Assembly: GCA_024226315.1 (NCBI GenBank)
Contig: JAAELT010000333.1
Location: 123,002 to 187,001 of the forward strand
Reading direction: 5' to 3'
Source of the DNA: a bacterium
GTDB lineage: Bacteria > Acidobacteriota > Thermoanaerobaculia > Multivoradales > J023
Length of the DNA: 64,000 bases
Positions 11,547-20,879 of this stretch are shown here, in pieces. Position numbers and translations under genes: made by a program. Numbering within the stretch: the first letter of the stretch is position 1; the number at the start of each line of letters is the position of its first letter. The notes under the pieces are model-generated. The model saw only the letters and a program-made list of their open reading frames with translations. It was not told the origin of the DNA and searched no databases.

Positions 11547-11896
11547 CCCACGACCCGGTGCAGCAGGTCCAGGCGCTCGTCGACGTCGCGGTCCAGGAAC
11601 CAGACCCGCCTGCCCGGGTCCCACCTGCCTCCGGCCGACTTGACTCGCGACTGCAGATCCCGCTCCCTCAAGCCGATCCGCAAAGCCACCCTCCGGGGCG
11701 CGGCAACGGCGGCGCGACTGCCGGCCTCTGCCGAGGCAGCGCGCTCCAGCTCGCGTTCTCGTGAGCGCCGACGGACCACGAGCTCCACCGTCTTCACGTG
11801 CTCGCGAGTGTCTTCGTCGTAGCGATAGCGGACACATACCAGGCTCGCCCCATGCCGGGCCACCAGGTCCCTGGTCCCCCTCTGGCCCGGTTTCAA
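11534..11896 (-). CDS. small basic hypothetical protein
   Basis: About 120 residues, beginning near LKPGQRGTRDLVARHGASLVC. The segment VCVRYRYDEDTREHVKTVEL is reminiscent of a small conserved family of unknown function that I associate with accessory DNA. The C-terminal part (LRERDLQSRVKSAGGRWDPG, then RRVWFLDRD) is basic and may bind nucleic acid. The start is uncertain: AGGAGG lies about 20 bases before the TTG used here, and CTG at 11905 is an alternative. Confidence 0.5.
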   Translation of the reverse strand: MKPGQRGTRDLVARHGASLVCVRYRYDEDTREHVKTVELVVRRRSRERELERAASAEAGSRAAVAAPRRVALRIGLRERDLQSRVKSAGGRWDPGRRVWFLDRDVDERLDLLHRVVGGGV

Positions 11897-11930
11897 AGTT
11901 CTCAGCGTGCGTACACAAGTCCTCCTGAGT

Positions 11931-12244
11931 CTAGCAGGCCGAGACAGATCGGTCGGACAGATGACTGCCGCGGTCAACTGACGCCCTGTTTGCGCCAGTG
12001 TCAAGCGCGGACTCGCCGGGACAGGCCGACGCCGGCACACGCGAATCCGCTACGTCGGCGGGCTCGACGCGAAGCGCCTCCAGGTGCTCGATCGCGACGC
12101 GGGCGGCGTTTTCGATGACCGCCTGGGGAGCCTGCGCCCTCAGCATGACGAACAAGCCGAGGACCGAAGCCGTGAAGAAGCTTGCCTCCTTCCGTGGATC
12201 CACCGAGCGACGCAGCTCGCCCTTACCGTGGGCATGGCCGCGCG
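11931..12244 (-). pseudogene. C-terminal remnant of a TetR-family regulator
   Basis: Translation from about 12242 reads GHAHGKGELRRSVDPRKEAS and then FFTASVLGLFVMLRAQAP, followed by a segment ending ARVAIEHLEAL. This is the typical C-terminal ligand-binding part of TetR regulators (helices 8-9). The DNA-binding N terminus is absent: upstream sequence runs directly into the neighbouring spermidine-synthase-like gene, whose stop lies at 12245. I infer a deletion that removed the first two-thirds of the regulator gene. Confidence 0.6.
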
Positions 12245-15200
12245 TCAACCGGTCGCTGTGAACCCAATGAAGGCTTCGAGCTCCCGGCGCGCTTGGTTTG
12301 CGAGCGGATTGCCGGTGGTCTCGTAGCAAAGCAGCCGCTGGGTGAGGAAGGGCTCTTCCCAGGGCGTGTCCGGCTCGAACGGCGCTAACGCCTCTTCGCA
12401 CAGCGCCGCGAAGGCCGTTGCCTGGGCGATCTCGAGACGGGTCTCGAGCCGTGCCTCGTCGAGCAGGCGCACGGCGAACGGTTCGCCGAGGGCTCCGAAG
12501 AGATCGAGACCCAGCCCCGGATGCTCGGCGGCGAGGCTCGACGCTAGCTGCAGGGACCGCTCCAGGGTCGGCCGGTGGATCCAGGGATCGTCGCGGGCGG
12601 CGAGGAAGAGGGCGGCGAGCAGCTCGGCCGCGGTCTTCGGTCTGCCCGTCCGGGCCTGGTAACGGGCGGCCACGGCGGCGGCTTCGAGCTCCCTGCCGTT
12701 CTCAGCCAGCTGGGCCGCGTGCTCCGGCGCGCTGGGGTCCGCTGCTTCGGCCAGGGCTTCGGCGAGCAGCAGCCGGTCGAGCGGGCTCGCGGGCTCGACC
12801 GATTGCGCGCGCCAGCGCCGCAGAGCAGCGTCCAGGTCACCCAGCACGTAGGCGTTGCGCGCCGCGGCGCGTTGATCGAAGTCGGGATCCCCGGAGTCGA
12901 AGGGCGGGGTGGTCAGGCCCCAGTGGGCGTCCCGCGCGCCGCGTAGCTCGAGTACCCGCAGCCAGTCGAGGTTGCCGCCCCGGACTTTCGGCAAGTGCTC
13001 GCCACGGGCCGCCGCCAGTGCCGCGAGGCGGTGGACGCTGAAGCCCAGGTCGCGCCCCAGGCCGCGGGCAAAGCCGAACTCGACGATCGGATGATCGTCG
13101 GTGTTGAGGGCGGGCGTCTGCTCACGGATCGCGTGGGCCAGCTTCGCCGAGGCCACGAAGCCGGTGTAGAAGCCCTCGACGCCCTCGACCCCGAGCACGT
13201 CGCGCATCGCGCTCGCCAGCGGCTCGCGGGAGACGAGCCCGCGGATTCGGGCGAGGTCGTGGTCGATCGGCTCGCGGCTCGCCACCAGCAGCAGGTCGCC
13301 GGAATGAACCTGCCAACTCTCGACGTGGGGGAAGACCGAGGCCAGGGTGGCGGTCACCGTACGCGCCACGCCGGCGTCGACGTGGTAGCTCTGCAGCCAC
13401 TGGAGGAAGACGCCGCGCTGGTTCAGGCGGGCGTCGGCGGCGGCGTAGAGCTCGCGGGTGAACAGGCTCGAGATGCCGGCGCGGTAGGGGTTCGAGGGCT
13501 CGGAGAAGATCAGGTCGTAGCGCCCGCGCGAGGTCAGCAGGTGCTCGCGGCCGTCGCCGATGCGGAGCTGGACCTTCGGATGGGCGAGCGCGTCGCGGTT
13601 GACCGGCGCGCACCGCCGGGCCATCTCGAGCACGGCCGGCTCGAGCTCCACCACCTCGACCTCTTCGATCCCGGGAAAGTCGGCCAGCCAGCCGGCGCTC
13701 GACCCGGTGCCGAGGCCGATCACCAGGGCGCGGCGCGGCTCGGGGTGCAGCGCGGCGCCGATCAGGGTGCTCATCACCTGGGTCGGCGCGTCGGCCAGCG
13801 CGCTGCCGTCGGCCTTGCCGTTGAGCAGGATCGAGAGGCCGTCGAGGCCGTGGATCGCGACGCTCGACTCCCGGCCTTCGCGCTCCCAGACGATGGCACG
13901 GCGCACCGCCCGGCTCATTCGCCGGACGTCGCCCGGGCCGTCGAACGAGGCCGGCATGCCGCCGGCGCCGGTCGGGGTGTGGCGCCACACCGCGCTGGGC
14001 GGGGGAGCGAAGAGCGGTGCCAGGCAGAAGAGTGAGATCAACACCGGCCGGAAGATGCGCCGCCGCGCACCACCGATGTAGTCCAAACACACGGCCGCGG
14101 CCGCGAGCATCATGAGCAGCAGGGCGGTCAGGAACCACAGAGAGAGTGCCGATGTCAGCGCCATCAGGCCGAAACCGCCGGCCACGGCGCCGGCCACGGC
14201 GCCGGCGGTGTTGCAGGCGTAGGCCGCGCCCACCTGGCGCCCGATCTTCTCCCGCCCTGCCCCGAGTAGCGCGATCAGCAGCGGAAACTGGTAGCCGGCC
14301 ACCACCGCCGCCGGCAGCACCACGACGGCGGTGAGCGCCGACCAGGCGGCGATCAGCAGTCCGAAGCTGACGTCGCCCAGGGGCCGCAGCAGCATGGCGG
14401 CGACCGCGATGCGGTCGCCGAGCACCCAGGGCAGCAGCAGCAACAGCGCCTCGGCGCCGCAGGTCGTGGCGAAGTCCGAGAGCGTCGGCCGGTGCCCCGC
14501 GGCGCGGACCCCATAGAGCAGCCCGCCGGCGCCGACGCCGGTCAGCGCCACCGCCAGGATCAGCCCGAAGCTGTAGGAGCTGCCGCCGAGCACCGGCGCC
14601 AGCATGCGATACCAGACCAGCTCCATGAGCAGGAAGGCGAAGCCGGTGACGGCCGCCGCGCCGAGAATGAATGGCACCGGGCCGGCGGGCTCGGACACGG
14701 GACTCCTAGCCCTTGGCCGCGTGTCTTCGGTAGCCGAGGTTTCGTGGCGCGCGGCCAGTGCGAAGGCGACGGCGGCGACCAACAGGTTGAGCAAGCCGGC
14801 GGCCCAGATCGTGCCGGTGACGCCCAGGGTTTCGAGTGCCACGAAGGTCGCCACCAGCGCACCACAGACAGCGCCCAGGCTGTTGACGCCGTAGAGCAGC
14901 GCGGTGAGGCGGCGGCCCTCGTCGGAGGCCCGCTCCACGGCGCGAGCGGCCGCCGGCAGCGTGCCGCCCATGAGGAAGGTCGGCAGGCCGAGCACCAGCG
15001 TCGCCAGAACCAGCTGGGTCGCGGTTCCACCGAACGAGCCCAGGCGGGCGGACCCGCCGAGGCCGAAATAGGCGTGCCGCGCCAGCACCACCAGCCACGG
15101 GCTGACGGCTGCCGCCAGGGCGATGCCGACTTCGAGAATCGCGTAGAAGCGAAGTGGCCGCGACCGAGCGTCGACCCTGCGGCCGAGAACGAGGCCGCCG

Positions 15201-15361
15201 GCGCCCAGGCCGGCCATGAACACCGCCAGCACCGCTGCCGAGGCCGCCGTCGAGGCGCCGAAGATCAACCGCAGCAGTCGCAGCCAGGCGACCTGGTAGA
15301 CCAGGGCGCAGAAGCCGGAGGCGAATAGCAACAGGGCGACGCGCGTCGCCGGCACACGCAT
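12245..15361 (-). CDS. fused MFS-type membrane protein / spermidine synthase-like protein
   Basis: This 1038-residue protein starts with about twelve hydrophobic helices (residues about 5-450). A spermidine synthase-like Rossmann domain follows (about 490-720), with ALVIGLGTGSSAG, acidic VVELEP, IGDGREHL and the family signature SEPSNPYRAGISSLFTRE. The last roughly 300 residues are helical and TPR-like. Such fusions are common in deltaproteobacterial and acidobacterial genomes; their substrate is not known and polyamine synthesis should not be assumed. It lies 2 bases after the stop of an upstream paralogue, so the pair is surely co-transcribed. Confidence 0.85.
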   Translation of the reverse strand: MRVPATRVALLLFASGFCALVYQVAWLRLLRLIFGASTAASAAVLAVFMAGLGAGGLVLGRRVDARSRPLRFYAILEVGIALAAAVSPWLVVLARHAYFGLGGSARLGSFGGTATQLVLATLVLGLPTFLMGGTLPAAARAVERASDEGRRLTALLYGVNSLGAVCGALVATFVALETLGVTGTIWAAGLLNLLVAAVAFALAARHETSATEDTRPRARSPVSEPAGPVPFILGAAAVTGFAFLLMELVWYRMLAPVLGGSSYSFGLILAVALTGVGAGGLLYGVRAAGHRPTLSDFATTCGAEALLLLLPWVLGDRIAVAAMLLRPLGDVSFGLLIAAWSALTAVVVLPAAVVAGYQFPLLIALLGAGREKIGRQVGAAYACNTAGAVAGAVAGGFGLMALTSALSLWFLTALLLMMLAAAAVCLDYIGGARRRIFRPVLISLFCLAPLFAPPPSAVWRHTPTGAGGMPASFDGPGDVRRMSRAVRRAIVWEREGRESSVAIHGLDGLSILLNGKADGSALADAPTQVMSTLIGAALHPEPRRALVIGLGTGSSAGWLADFPGIEEVEVVELEPAVLEMARRCAPVNRDALAHPKVQLRIGDGREHLLTSRGRYDLIFSEPSNPYRAGISSLFTRELYAAADARLNQRGVFLQWLQSYHVDAGVARTVTATLASVFPHVESWQVHSGDLLLVASREPIDHDLARIRGLVSREPLASAMRDVLGVEGVEGFYTGFVASAKLAHAIREQTPALNTDDHPIVEFGFARGLGRDLGFSVHRLAALAAARGEHLPKVRGGNLDWLRVLELRGARDAHWGLTTPPFDSGDPDFDQRAAARNAYVLGDLDAALRRWRAQSVEPASPLDRLLLAEALAEAADPSAPEHAAQLAENGRELEAAAVAARYQARTGRPKTAAELLAALFLAARDDPWIHRPTLERSLQLASSLAAEHPGLGLDLFGALGEPFAVRLLDEARLETRLEIAQATAFAALCEEALAPFEPDTPWEEPFLTQRLLCYETTGNPLANQARRELEAFIGFTATG

Positions 15362-15363
15362 CT

Positions 15364-17604
15364 CTAGTCTTCCTCCGGCAGCAGGCCGTCTTCGAGCCGC
15401 GGTGGGGTGGCGTCGCGAAACGTCCGCAGATCCCTGGCGGCCCGGCCTTCGAGCTGGTGATTGGCTGACTCATAACAGCGCTGACGCCGGCGCAGGAAGT
15501 CCTCTTCCCAGGGCGGATGGGGCTCGAAGGCCGCGAAGGCTCTGGCGCAGCCGGTGCTGCCTGTGAGCCGCACGCGAGCCCGGAGTCGCCCGTCGTCCAG
15601 CAGGCCGAGCGCGAAGGGCTCGGCGAGCGCCGCGAAAAGCCGGGCGCCGAGGCGCGGATCTTCGGCGGCCAGCTCCCCGGCAAGATCGAGGGCTCGCTGT
15701 AGCGTCGGCGGATGAGCCCAGGGGCTCTCTCGCGCGGCATGGAATGCGGCGAGCAGGCGGTCCGTCGCCTCGTTTGGCTCGCGCCGGCGGGCGTGCCGGC
15801 GGGCGAGAACGGCCGCGGCCTCGGCCGGCCGCGTGACCCGCAACGCTTCCGCCATCTCTTGCACCCGGTCATCCGAGAGCTCGGCCGACGACTCGGCCAG
15901 CAGCAGCCGATCGAGCGGCCCCCGTGGTTCTCCACCCGCCAACCGCCAGTCGACCAGAGCCCGCCGTAGGTCGCCTTGCTGAAAGGCCCGGCGGGCACTC
16001 TCCCGGCTCGTCGTCACGTTCAGGTTCGCCGGCAGCAGCCCCCAGGCCAGCTCGCGCGCCTGCCTCGCGTCGGCGACCGCCGCCCAGTCCACACCGCCGG
16101 TGCCGGCGGGCGGAACGTCCGCCCGCGAGCCGGAGTAGAAGCCCGCGACACCTTCCACTCCCCACAGCCAATCGAGCGCGGCGCGATAGGGCGGCTGGGA
16201 GACGAGATCGCGGATACGGTCGAGATCGTGCCTCGGCGATTCTCGGCCGGCGATCAGCAGCAGGCCGCTGGCCTGCACCCGCCAGGGCTCGATCGCCGGG
16301 AAGGTGGCCTCGAGAGCGGTTCGAGCCTCGCCGGCGTCCCGGGCGCGTTGCAGGAACAGCCCGCCAGGTTCGAGTCGCCGCGCGGCGGCCTCGACGATCT
16401 CCGGGTCGAAGCGCGGCGCGAGGATCAGGTCGTAGGTCTCGCTGGTGGATCGCAGGGTTGCGGCGGTCCGGTCCCGGATCAGGTGTACCTTCGGATTCGA
16501 TAGGACATCGTGATGCAACGGGGCACAGAGATCGGCGATCCGCTCCAGGGCCGGCTCGTGCTCGACCACGTCGACGCGTTCCACTTCCGGCGAGGTGGCC
16601 AGCCAGCCGGCGCTCGTGGCGCTGCCGAGGCCGAGTACCAGGACCCGTCGTGGCGCGGGATGAAGAGCGGCCCCGATCAGGCCGCTCATGGCGTCGCCCG
16701 GCGCGTCGCGCAGCCCGCCGTTGGGCACACCGTCGAGCCGGTAGCCACAGCCGGAGCGCTCGAACGCCACCCCCGAACCAACGCCGTCGATCGCCCAGAG
16801 CAGAGCCCGCCGCTGCTCGGCCATCTGACGTCGCAGGTCGTTCCGATCGTCGAAGGAAGCGCTCAACAAGCCACGCTCGGTCCCGGCGACACCGACCCCG
16901 CCATGGAGCCAGAAGGTGGTAGGCCCTCCGGCAATGCAGGCGCCGACAGCCAGGGAGGAAAGAGCGACTGCGAAGAAGGCGCGGCGGCGCGCCCGCCCGT
17001 CGCGGATCGCCGAGGTGATGGCGCCCGCCGCGAGCAAGCCGACGGAGGCCCTCCAGGTCCCGGCGATCGACAGAGCGGGCAAGAGCCCGACGTTGCAGGC
17101 GACTACGCCGGCGGCCGCGCCCAGAGGAACGGCGAGCAGGTGGCCAACGCCTGGCGCCTGGTCCTCTCGGCCCGCGACCAGGCGAGAGAGCAAGGCGCCG
17201 AGAACGATCGAGGCCGGTAACGCCAAGACCATACCTGGGAGGGCGTCAGCGAGAGAGCGTAGCGCGCCACCTGCGCTCGCCAGGGGCCTCAGCAACAGCG
17301 CGAGCGTCGCGACGCGGTCCCCGAGGGCCGGGGGAAGCGCGACCGCCAGCGCCGCGATCGCGAAACCGACGCTGGGCAGCGCTCGCCCTTCGCTGCCGAA
17401 CCGACGGGCGGTGATGAAGCCGATACCGGCGCCGGCGAGCAGGACGGCCAGGACGAGACCTCCTGCGTCGCCGACGAGCGGCGTCAGAAGCCGCCTCCAG
17501 ACCGGCACCATCAGCGCCGAAACGCAGCCGATCAGAACCGCGGCCCCGATCAGGATACCGTCCGAAAAGTCTGGAGCGGTGGCTGGGCTGAGATCTCGAT
17601 CCAC
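15364..17604 (-). CDS. degenerate paralogue of the fused MFS/spermidine synthase-like protein
   Basis: At 746 residues it repeats the architecture of its downstream neighbour in reduced form: a shorter hydrophobic region (about 7 helices), a Rossmann core (VLVLGLGSATSAGW, VVEHEP) and a TPR-like tail with matching phrases (LDRLLLAES, PPWEEDFLRRRQRCYE). The SEPSNPYRAG signature of the neighbour is missing here and replaced by LILAPRFDPEIVEAA, so catalysis is doubtful. It probably arose by tandem duplication and diverged, perhaps into a partner subunit. The start is a GTG. Confidence 0.8.
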   Translation of the reverse strand: MDRDLSPATAPDFSDGILIGAAVLIGCVSALMVPVWRRLLTPLVGDAGGLVLAVLLAGAGIGFITARRFGSEGRALPSVGFAIAALAVALPPALGDRVATLALLLRPLASAGGALRSLADALPGMVLALPASIVLGALLSRLVAGREDQAPGVGHLLAVPLGAAAGVVACNVGLLPALSIAGTWRASVGLLAAGAITSAIRDGRARRRAFFAVALSSLAVGACIAGGPTTFWLHGGVGVAGTERGLLSASFDDRNDLRRQMAEQRRALLWAIDGVGSGVAFERSGCGYRLDGVPNGGLRDAPGDAMSGLIGAALHPAPRRVLVLGLGSATSAGWLATSPEVERVDVVEHEPALERIADLCAPLHHDVLSNPKVHLIRDRTAATLRSTSETYDLILAPRFDPEIVEAAARRLEPGGLFLQRARDAGEARTALEATFPAIEPWRVQASGLLLIAGRESPRHDLDRIRDLVSQPPYRAALDWLWGVEGVAGFYSGSRADVPPAGTGGVDWAAVADARQARELAWGLLPANLNVTTSRESARRAFQQGDLRRALVDWRLAGGEPRGPLDRLLLAESSAELSDDRVQEMAEALRVTRPAEAAAVLARRHARRREPNEATDRLLAAFHAARESPWAHPPTLQRALDLAGELAAEDPRLGARLFAALAEPFALGLLDDGRLRARVRLTGSTGCARAFAAFEPHPPWEEDFLRRRQRCYESANHQLEGRAARDLRTFRDATPPRLEDGLLPEED

Positions 17605-17722
17605 GGTCGCTCAGTCTAGCGGCGCCCGGCCTGTCGTTCCAACCGCGACCCGACCCGGCTCCGTGGGGCGATCCTGCTCTCAGCGAGCCTGATCTATCGA
17701 TTGCGAAGGTGTAGAAAGACGA

Positions 17723-17749
17723 ACAGCCGCGGAGTAGCTCCGCGGCTGT
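17723..17749 (-). terminator. intrinsic terminator after precursor peptide B
   Basis: A perfect 12-bp stem (ACAGCCGCGGAG with its complement, 3-base loop) is followed on the minus strand by TTCGTCTTTC. Almost the same hairpin follows precursor peptide A. Confidence 0.85.
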
Positions 17750-17826
17750 AAGTTGTGAATTGACGCACACGGCGTCAAGTGCCTAGATTAGAGGCGTTCG
17801 TCTCAATCGTCGGCACAGCCTCAGGA

Positions 17827-17946
17827 TCAGCTGATGGTCGCCATGCGGTCTTTAGCGCCGCCGAAGACCTGCTCCAGCTCTTCCTTGGAGATCTCACGAG
17901 CGAGCTTCCGCTCGAGGATTCTCCTCTTTTTCTTTCCCACCTTCAT
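17827..17946 (-). CDS. RiPP precursor peptide B (double-glycine leader, 9-residue core)
   Basis: A 39-residue peptide with AAGGAG 6 bases before its ATG. It has a basic N terminus (MKVGKKKRR), a helical middle and the classic double-glycine leader end ISKEELEQVFGG, which fits the LSxxELxxIxGG consensus cut by C39 peptidases. The predicted core is AKDRMATIS, with Lys, Asp, Thr and Ser available for ATP-grasp side-chain links. The leader differs at only one of 30 positions from peptide A, whereas the core shares nothing obvious. It has its own promoter at 18124-18151 and its own terminator. The ATP-grasp and C39 exporter genes lie upstream on the same strand. Cleavage and modification are inferred. 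Confidence 0.85.
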   Translation of the reverse strand: MKVGKKKRRILERKLAREISKEELEQVFGGAKDRMATIS

Positions 17947-18123
17947 GGAGAACTCCTTAGGGATGGGATTGGTGGACATCGAGTCGCCAACGGCTGGCGC
18001 CTCTTCTCTGACTCGTTTTCCTGGGTAGTTCTTTCAAACCGTTGGGTTTCTTTATCGAAGTGGTCGATCAGTAGTATCGATCGTTCCTATTGGTACTTGT
18101 CGCATTCATTCAATACGCCGATG

Positions 18124-18151
18124 ATTATAGCGTCTGACTCAGAGCAGTCAA
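18124..18151 (-). promoter_or_regulatory. sigma-70-type promoter for precursor peptide B
   Basis: On the minus strand TTGACT (18146-18151) and a perfect TATAAT (18124-18129) are separated by 16 bases, in an AT-rich gap. Transcription would start near 18117 and give a leader of about 170 bases before peptide B. Confidence 0.8.
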
Positions 18152-18245
18152 GCCTTTTTTTAGCTTTTTGACCGTGAGCTGTCGCCGGCCGGCCCGACAG
18201 CGTCGAAGCCGGGACTGGTTCTACACCCAGGCGGCGGCGCTGGGA

Positions 18246-19499
18246 TCAGTGGACGACCGCATACGCCGCCATCTCTTCGCTGCTGCGCAGGAAGATCCGG
18301 CCGGCGGCGAAGCTGGGCGGCGCGAAGGAGCTCTGGCCGGCTTCGAAGACCTGGGCCCGGGCACGCTCCCTGTACCCTTCCGGGCTGGCAGCGACCAGAT
18401 GCAGCTTGCCGCTGATCTGCCCCAGGACCAGCAGATGGTCGTCGACCAGGATCAGCGAGCCGCCCGAAAGCTGCTGCCGCCACCGCGCCTCGCCGCTGGC
18501 GGTGTCGAGACAGGTCAGGAAGTTGTGGTCGAAGCCGTAGAGGAAGCCGCCTGAGAAGACGGCGGGACTGTAGGAGTCCTTCAGGTGGTCGACGCGCCAG
18601 CTCTCTTCGAGGCGCCGGGTCCTTCCTTCGCCCGCGAGCCGCAGCATCACGCCGGCCTCCTCCACGGGCATGAAGATGCGATCCCCGGGGAGCAGTACGG
18701 GATTGCGATCCGGATAGGGCAATCCCTCGTGGGCCCAGAGGAGGGAGCCCGACGAGCCGTCGACGGCGTAGAGCTTGTCGCCCGCCGGCACGACGATCTG
18801 CCGCCGGCCCCCGAGCGTGCCGGCCACCGGCGAGGAGTAGGAGCCTTGCTTGGCGTGATAGACCGACCAGGCGGTCTCCCCGGTGGCCTTGTCGAAAGCG
18901 ACCAGGTTGTGGCTCTTCTCGCCCCCTGCGAGGACAATCACCAGTCCGTTCTCGATCAGCGGCGCCGTGGAGAAGCCGTAGGAGGGCGGGCTGACGGCGA
19001 AATCCCTCAGGTCCCGCGACCAGATCAACCGGCCGTCCTCGGCATCGAGGACGTGGAGCCTGCCCCGCACGTCGAGCGCGAAGACGCGTCCATGGTCGAC
19101 GGTGGGGGTGGACAGAGGATTGAGATCGTAGCTGCGCTCGGCGGTGCCCGTGGGGAAGCGCCAGAGCTGATGGCCGTCCCGGACTCTGAACGCGAGGACC
19201 GCGGCCTCGCGGCCGTCGGCATCCATGGTGAAAGCGCGGTCACCGACGACCGAGATCGAGGAGTAGCCAGCGCCGATCGGCCGCCTCCAGCTCTCCTCGA
19301 GTCGTGGCTCGGCATCGGGGCGGAAGACACCGGTCCCAGGCGCGATGCCGTCGTTCCGCGGCCCCATCCAGCGAGGCCAGTCCGCCGCTGCCGGCGTCTC
19401 GCCAGCCAGCGACCCGGCCTGAAGGACGAAGAAGAGGAGGCTGCAGCCGGTGAGAAGAACGGAGCCGCTGCGGCGACGGCGGGGGAGGTCTCGAGCCAC
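18246..19499 (-). CDS. secreted PQQ-type beta-propeller protein in the RiPP operon
   Basis: About 417 residues. The N terminus is basic and then hydrophobic (SVLLTGCSLLFFVLQAGSLAG), indicating a signal peptide, so the protein acts outside the cytoplasm. The rest consists of repeated beta-propeller blades of the PQQ/BamB type (for example GRVFALDVRGRLHVLDAEDG, HNLVAFDKATGETAWSVY and KLYAVDGSSGSLLWAHE). No clear catalytic residues can be picked out; many such proteins are binding scaffolds. It begins 29 bases after the second ATP-grasp gene with a GTG start and little ribosome-site signal, so the start is tentative. Its place in the cluster suggests a role in peptide binding, reception or immunity, which is inference. 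Confidence 0.75.
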   Translation of the reverse strand: MARDLPRRRRSGSVLLTGCSLLFFVLQAGSLAGETPAAADWPRWMGPRNDGIAPGTGVFRPDAEPRLEESWRRPIGAGYSSISVVGDRAFTMDADGREAAVLAFRVRDGHQLWRFPTGTAERSYDLNPLSTPTVDHGRVFALDVRGRLHVLDAEDGRLIWSRDLRDFAVSPPSYGFSTAPLIENGLVIVLAGGEKSHNLVAFDKATGETAWSVYHAKQGSYSSPVAGTLGGRRQIVVPAGDKLYAVDGSSGSLLWAHEGLPYPDRNPVLLPGDRIFMPVEEAGVMLRLAGEGRTRRLEESWRVDHLKDSYSPAVFSGGFLYGFDHNFLTCLDTASGEARWRQQLSGGSLILVDDHLLVLGQISGKLHLVAASPEGYRERARAQVFEAGQSSFAPPSFAAGRIFLRSSEEMAAYAVVH

Positions 19500-19528
19500 G
19501 ATTGTTGAGTCTGCCGGTGACCGGTGCG

Positions 19529-20671
19529 CTACCCGAACGGGGTCTCCATCTCCGCGACCCCGTCCTTCTTCTTCCCGGACTCGTCCGCCGAGTGGCGGAA
19601 GGTCTTCGGAACGTGCGCGGGACCGTCGTCCTGCATGTGCCGTACGGTTTCCTCGCGCACGTCCCGAAAGCGGATGCTGTCGGCCTTCGGTTGCCAGTCG
19701 AAGTCGCGCCGGCCATGGATCAGGAGCTCGCAGAACGGGTCCAGCACCATGATCTCGGGGTTTGCTTCTTCGACGAACAGGAACTGGCCCATCTCGTTGA
19801 CCTCGACGAAGAAATGCTCTCCTTCCGGGGTCACGATCAGGTCGAAGCACCCGAAGACGATGTTCAGCCGCCGCATCAGCTCGCGGCAACCGCGGTCGAC
19901 CTCCTCGGGCAGCGGCTCGGCGACCTGGAAGCGGCTGCTGCCGAAGGGCGATCTGGAGTCGACCTCGGCGTCCGCCGCGAGCTTGCCGACGACGGGGAAG
20001 TCGCCGAGGTAGGTCACTCTCAGCTCATGTTCCTTGGGGATTCTCCGCTGGTAGATCCCGGAGGAGATCTGCAGGATGTCGTCGTCGGGCAGGTCGTCTT
20101 CGGTGATCGTGGTGGTGAAGACTTGAGCGATCCCGTCGTCGCTCTTCCACTGCGTCGGCATGTACGACTTGTAGATGGTCTCGCCTTCGTACTCGCCGAG
20201 GAAACGCCTGATCTCGTCGGGGTCGTTGCTGCACAAGGTCGGCGACACCCTGAGACCGGAGCGAAGGGCCTCGGCCAACTGCGCGGGCTTCGAGTTGGCT
20301 CGGTAGATGCTGGTCAGGGGATTGACCCAGAACGCATCGGGAGCGATGACTTCCCACAGCGAGCGGTAGAAGGCGCTGCACGCTCGCTGTGCGATATGCC
20401 GGTCTCCGGGATGGAGCAGGTCCTCGGGCAGCACCGGATTGACCGGCCGCCGGTACCAGACCACGTCGAAAGGCTCGCCGTCGAGCTCGAGATCAGGCCC
20501 CGAGATGGCCCAGCGAAGCCCCTGCTCTTCGGAGATCGCGATCGAGGACTTCTGGCGGGTGGGATAGTCGGCTCCATGCCAGAGCACGGCTTCGTGACCC
20601 TTTTCCCGCAGCGCAATGGCGACCGCGACGGCATGGATGTCCCCCACATGGGTGGGAATGAGGACACGCAC
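19529..20671 (-). CDS. graspetide-type ATP-grasp ligase B
   Basis: A 380-residue ATP-grasp protein related to MvdC/MvdD. The N terminus RVLIPTHVGDIHAVAVAIAL forms a pre-ATP-grasp domain. The central ETIYKSYMP supplies the ATP-contacting Lys. The C-terminal FFVEVNEMGQFLFVEE corresponds to the family's FLEINPNGQWLWIE-type Mg-binding segment. These enzymes join Lys, Ser or Thr side chains of a precursor core to Asp or Glu side chains. The GTG start at 20671 is fixed by GGAGG upstream and by alignment with the paralogue ligase A. It sits after peptide A and its terminator, so it probably depends on partial read-through. Confidence 0.85.
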   Translation of the reverse strand: MRVLIPTHVGDIHAVAVAIALREKGHEAVLWHGADYPTRQKSSIAISEEQGLRWAISGPDLELDGEPFDVVWYRRPVNPVLPEDLLHPGDRHIAQRACSAFYRSLWEVIAPDAFWVNPLTSIYRANSKPAQLAEALRSGLRVSPTLCSNDPDEIRRFLGEYEGETIYKSYMPTQWKSDDGIAQVFTTTITEDDLPDDDILQISSGIYQRRIPKEHELRVTYLGDFPVVGKLAADAEVDSRSPFGSSRFQVAEPLPEEVDRGCRELMRRLNIVFGCFDLIVTPEGEHFFVEVNEMGQFLFVEEANPEIMVLDPFCELLIHGRRDFDWQPKADSIRFRDVREETVRHMQDDGPAHVPKTFRHSADESGKKKDGVAEMETPFG

Positions 20672-20762
20672 GATGAGGACCTCCGATTGTGGCTCTATCT
20701 TCTGTTGATGGGGAAGGCTCCAAGGGAGCACGAGACTATCAATACAGGCGGGGGAAAGACGA

Positions 20763-20790
20763 ACAGCCGCGGAGGATTCTCCGCGGCTGT
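20763..20790 (-). terminator. intrinsic terminator/attenuator after precursor peptide A
   Basis: A 12-bp perfect stem ACAGCCGCGGAG with a GATT loop, then TTCGTCTTTCCC on the minus strand. Since ligase B lies downstream on the same strand, it may limit read-through so that precursor mRNA exceeds enzyme mRNA. Confidence 0.8.
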
Positions 20791-20879
20791 AAGTTGTGAA
20801 TTGACGCTCACGGCGTCAAGTGCGTCGACTAAGCGACGGGCACAAAGCGCTCGTCTCAATCGTCGACGCAGCCTCAGGA

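Noticed and set aside
11367..11918. Alternative minus-strand gene overlapping the small basic protein
   Set aside because: Composition is poor, it runs through the 21-bp repeat array, and the other frame has better conserved features.
12245..17604. Polyamine biosynthesis operon
   Set aside because: The fused membrane/spermidine-synthase-like family is not shown to make polyamines and no decarboxylase gene is nearby.
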